Notes under the pieces: model-generated | The model's database searches: none | What the model was told of the DNA's origin: nothing | Seen by the model: only the letters and a program-made list of their open reading frames with translations | Program-made: the position numbers and the translations under genes | NCBI GenBank assembly: GCA_002451435.1 | Contig: DKCF01000016.1 | Location: forward strand, 8,462-15,195 | DNA: 6,734 nucleotides | From: Bifidobacterium sp. UBA6881 | Lineage (GTDB): Bacteria; Actinomycetota; Actinomycetes; Actinomycetales; Bifidobacteriaceae | Direction: 5' to 3' | Shown: positions 4,245 to 6,734 of the stretch, one piece after another | Layout of the letters: each line of letters opens with the position of its first letter | Position numbering within the stretch: the first letter of the stretch is position 1

Positions 4245-5693
4245 ATGACTACCAGCAAAACCAACGGCACCACGGCGGCCGTCGACCCGTTCGACGACCC
4301 GGTGACCAGCAACAAGATGGCCATCCGCGCCCTGATTCCGCTGCTCATCACCTTCGTGCTCGGCACCCTGTGCCTGCAAGGCTTCAACCTCGTGTTCCAG
4401 CAGGTCGGCACCGATGTCGGCGCGCCGAACCAGGCCTCGCTCATCACCGCGTTCCCGAGCATCGTCCTCGGCATCGTGTGCTTCATCTACGGTTCCCTCG
4501 GCGACTTCGTCTCCCTGCGCAGACTCGTCACCGTCGGCCTCGTCACCCTGTTCGTCGGATCCATCTTCGGTTTCGTGGCCAACTACTTCTTCGCCGCGAA
4601 CCTGTGGACCGTCATCATCGCGCGCGTGCTGCAGACCGCGGGCGAGCAGGTGGCCGGCTCCGCCTTCCTGGTGGTGGCCACCAAGTACCTGCGCAACGAT
4701 CTGAAGGTGATTTTCTTCGGCCTGTTCACCGCCGCGTACCAGCTTTCCGCGTCTATCGGCGTGTTCGCCGCAGGCATACTCAGCTCCATCGCGTGGCAGT
4801 TCCTGTTCCTGATTCCGTCCGTCACCATCCTGTTCCTGCCGATCCTGCTCAAGACCTTGCCGTCCAAGAGCGGCAACGGCCAGAAGGTCGACGCCCTCGG
4901 CTTCGTGATCTTCGGCTTCGCCACCGCGTTCCTGACGCTGTTCTTCTCCTACATGGCCTGGTGGATGCTCGTCGTGTCCGTCGTGCTGTACGTGGCGTTC
5001 GGCGTCTACATCAACAAGGCCGCCAACCCGTTCATCACGCCGGCGTTCTTCAGGAACACCCGCTGGTTGCGGGCCATCAGCCTGATCCTCGTGTTCTACT
5101 TCGTGAACTACGCCCTGAGCCCGATCTTCAACGCCATCGGCACGAACCTCTACCACATGACCACCACCCAGGTCTCCCTGCACATCGTGTGGGCCTTCGT
5201 GGTCGCGGCCGTGGTGGGCACCTGCTCCGGCATGATCATCCGCAGGATCGGCATCAAAGCCGGTCTGGTGACCGCAGGCACCCTCATGTTCGTCGGATGG
5301 ACCGGCGCCGCGTTCTGCATCAACGCGGGCTTCGTGGTGCTGACCTTGTGGGCGTGCGTGTTCTACGCCGGCTGCGGCATGATGTACTCCCCGATCGTCT
5401 CCACCGTGCTGGGAACCATCGAAAAGGACGAATCCGGCCGTGGCGTCGGCATGAACGACCTGGCCATGAACGTGTCCCCGTCCATCGGCATCGCCATCAT
5501 CGGCAGCCTGCTCGGATCCAACGCCCTCGGCGGCGGCTCCATCACCGGAGCCACCGGCACGGCCGCGAACTACTCCAACCTGATGCTGATCGCAGGCGCC
5601 ACCGCGCTGCTGGGCCTGATCGTGTTCTTCTGCTTCAGGAAGAAGATCTACGAAGGCAACCACGCGGTCGAAACCGAGAAGGCGGCCAAGTGA
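4245..5693 (+). CDS. MFS transporter with 14 membrane helices, probable nucleoside (uridine) importer
   Basis: This 482-residue inner-membrane protein has a hydrophilic N-terminus (about 1-24) and then some 14 hydrophobic helices, the pattern of the DHA2-like branch of the major facilitator superfamily. The motif A loop is GSLGDFVSLRRL (about 73-84) between helices 2 and 3, and ASIGVFAAGILSSIAWQFLFLIPS covers the helix 5-6 region that in DHA2 proteins has the WRW-FxIN pattern. The tail ends in a charged cytoplasmic stretch (RKKIYEGNHAVETEKAAK). DHA2 members are often annotated as drug exporters, but here the gene is 29 bases after a nucleoside hydrolase and before a ribokinase, and C. glutamicum UriT is an MFS protein in the same gene set. 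Import of a nucleoside by proton symport is therefore the better inference. Direction and substrate are not proven by sequence. The start is set by GAGGAG six bases upstream. Confidence 0.88.
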   Translation: MTTSKTNGTTAAVDPFDDPVTSNKMAIRALIPLLITFVLGTLCLQGFNLVFQQVGTDVGAPNQASLITAFPSIVLGIVCFIYGSLGDFVSLRRLVTVGLVTLFVGSIFGFVANYFFAANLWTVIIARVLQTAGEQVAGSAFLVVATKYLRNDLKVIFFGLFTAAYQLSASIGVFAAGILSSIAWQFLFLIPSVTILFLPILLKTLPSKSGNGQKVDALGFVIFGFATAFLTLFFSYMAWWMLVVSVVLYVAFGVYINKAANPFITPAFFRNTRWLRAISLILVFYFVNYALSPIFNAIGTNLYHMTTTQVSLHIVWAFVVAAVVGTCSGMIIRRIGIKAGLVTAGTLMFVGWTGAAFCINAGFVVLTLWACVFYAGCGMMYSPIVSTVLGTIEKDESGRGVGMNDLAMNVSPSIGIAIIGSLLGSNALGGGSITGATGTAANYSNLMLIAGATALLGLIVFFCFRKKIYEGNHAVETEKAAK

Positions 5694-5737
5694 CGGGTCG
5701 GAAGACCGCCGTCGACCGATGACCCGATGACAATCAA

Positions 5738-5761
5738 GCGAACGCGCCGTTGCGCATTCGC
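5738..5761 (+). other. Hairpin between the MFS transporter and ribokinase genes
   Basis: GCGAA-c-GCGC (5738-5747) pairs with GCGC-a-TTCGC (5752-5761) around a CGTT loop: nine base pairs with one C-A mismatch. It sits 35 bases before the ribokinase start in a 103-base gap, much longer than the 29-base gap before the transporter. No T-run follows, so full termination is unlikely; it may mark an mRNA processing or stability point that lowers or uncouples ribokinase expression. Confidence 0.45.
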
Positions 5762-5796
5762 ATAAGGCAAGTGTGACAAACAAAGGAAGGCACAAG

Positions 5797-6734
5797 ATGA
5801 GCGCGACCGAAATCCTCTCCGCACTGGACCGCATCCACGGAACCGTATCCGTGATCGGATCCATGAACGTGGATTACACCGTCACCGCACGACGGCTGCC
5901 GGGACCGGGGGAGACCATCACCGGCGGTCCGCTGCGGCTGCTGCCCGGCGGCAAATCCGGCAACCAGGCGGCGGCCGCCGCACGCATCGGCGCCACCGTG
6001 CGGATGTTCGGCGCCGTCGGCACCGACGGCAACGCCGACCTCCTGCTTGGCGCGCTTGCCGACGCCGGCGTGGACACCGCGCATGTGCGCCGCGCGGACG
6101 GGCCATCCGGCACCACCGTCATCACCGTCGACGCCAATGGCGAGAACACCATCGTGTACTCGCCCGGCTCCAACGCGCAGGTTACCGTCGAATACGTGGA
6201 ATCCGTGCGCGACGCCCTTGTGGGGTCCACCGTGCTCGGCCTGTGTCTGGAAAGTCCGATGGAAACCGTCACCGCAGCCGCGCGCATGTGCCACGAAGCG
6301 GGCGTGAAGGTGCTGCTGAACGACTCCCCGTTCGTCCCGTCGCTGCCGGCCGAACTCGTGCAAGCCGCCGACATCCTGCTCGTCAACGAGCATGAGATGG
6401 CGCAGCTGCTGGGCATCGACGAGCCGGAGGACGACGATTGGGACGGTTTCGATTGGCGTCACGTGCTCGACGAAATGCGGGCGTTCGGCTTCGAACAGGC
6501 GATCGTGACGCTGGGCGGCGACGGCTCCGTGGTGCTCGACGCGACCGCCGACGAGCCTGTCCACCGCATCGCCCCGGTGCGGGTCGACGCGGTGGACACC
6601 ACCGGCTGCGGCGATTCCTTCATGGGAACCGTGCTGGCCGGCCTCGCCTCCGAGATGACGCTTCCCGAAGCCGCCGAACTCGCCTCGTACGTGTCGGCAT
6701 ACGCGGCCACCGGATACGGCGCCCAGGCATCCTA
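5797..6734 (+). CDS. rbsK: Ribokinase (PfkB family), 3' end cut by window edge
   Basis: The 312 visible codons encode nearly the whole enzyme, which phosphorylates D-ribose with ATP to ribose-5-phosphate in the cytosol and so uses the ribose released by the nucleoside hydrolase. Landmarks: substrate-binding GSMNVDYTV at 21-29, the PfkB signature 1 region GGKSGNQAAAAARIGA at 51-66, GAVGTDGNADLL at 72-83, LLNDSP at 173-178, LLVNEHE at 194-200, VTLGGDGS at 237-244 and the anion-hole/catalytic motif DTTGCGDSF at 267-275, with Asp273 as the expected base. The family norm is DTTGAGDxF, so Cys271 replaces Ala. About 13 extra N-terminal residues precede the usual start when compared with E. coli RbsK (309 residues). 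AAAGGAAGG ends 6 bases before the ATG. The last bases, TA, do not tell whether the frame continues, but the family expects a few more residues after GAQAS. Confidence 0.93.
   Translation, partial: MSATEILSALDRIHGTVSVIGSMNVDYTVTARRLPGPGETITGGPLRLLPGGKSGNQAAAAARIGATVRMFGAVGTDGNADLLLGALADAGVDTAHVRRADGPSGTTVITVDANGENTIVYSPGSNAQVTVEYVESVRDALVGSTVLGLCLESPMETVTAAARMCHEAGVKVLLNDSPFVPSLPAELVQAADILLVNEHEMAQLLGIDEPEDDDWDGFDWRHVLDEMRAFGFEQAIVTLGGDGSVVLDATADEPVHRIAPVRVDAVDTTGCGDSFMGTVLAGLASEMTLPEAAELASYVSAYAATGYGAQAS

Noticed and set aside
4245..5693. Drug-efflux pump as the role of the MFS protein
   Set aside because: The 14-helix fold resembles DHA2 exporters, but the operon context with nucleoside hydrolase and ribokinase favours nucleoside import; kept only as an alternative.
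5696..5707. GGTC-GGAA-GACC mini-hairpin after the transporter stop as a terminator
   Set aside because: Only four base pairs and no T-run follow; it is too weak for termination.
3948..5864. 638-codon open frame on the minus strand
   Set aside because: It is antisense to the transporter and hydrolase. Its product is His/Asp/Glu/Gly-rich and low in hydrophobic structure, as expected for the shadow of a C-ending-codon gene.

Overview
The window looks like chromosomal DNA of a high-GC Gram-positive bacterium. A bifidobacterium is the best guess, based on GC-rich codon use with many C- or G-ending codons, clear AAGGA/GAGGAG-type ribosome-binding sites, short AT-rich promoter islands, and the style of the LacI and ribokinase proteins. 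This is a judgement by eye, not a database match.

Left part (1-1870): a partial XRE-type helix-turn-helix regulator runs leftwards off the edge. Its start region carries two overlapping palindromes that look like an autoregulatory operator. Diverging from it is a complete dTDP-glucose 4,6-dehydratase (RmlB/RfbB), which has no other dTDP-rhamnose genes next to it here. Converging on it is a small minus-strand gene for a single-pass membrane protein with a helical outer part. Its function is unknown and its start is ambiguous.

Right part (1871-6734): a LacI-family regulator is followed by three co-directional genes: a cytosolic inosine/uridine-type nucleoside hydrolase, a 14-helix MFS transporter and a ribokinase (cut by the right edge). 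Together they would import a nucleoside, split it into base and ribose, and phosphorylate the ribose to ribose-5-phosphate for the pentose phosphate/bifid shunt. The gene content matches the uridine-utilisation locus uriR-rbsK1-uriT-uriH of Corynebacterium glutamicum, in a different order. An 18-bp near-perfect LacI-type palindrome with a central CG overlaps a good promoter upstream of the hydrolase, and a 10-base core of it recurs (9/10) between the lacI -10 region and its start codon. This supports local repression plus autoregulation.

The system as a whole is a recognisable catabolic locus rather than an unknown one. The less explained parts are the intergenic inverted repeats, the small membrane protein and the palindrome cluster at the XRE start. 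I saw no tRNA, rRNA, CRISPR array, insertion sequence or strong intrinsic terminator.
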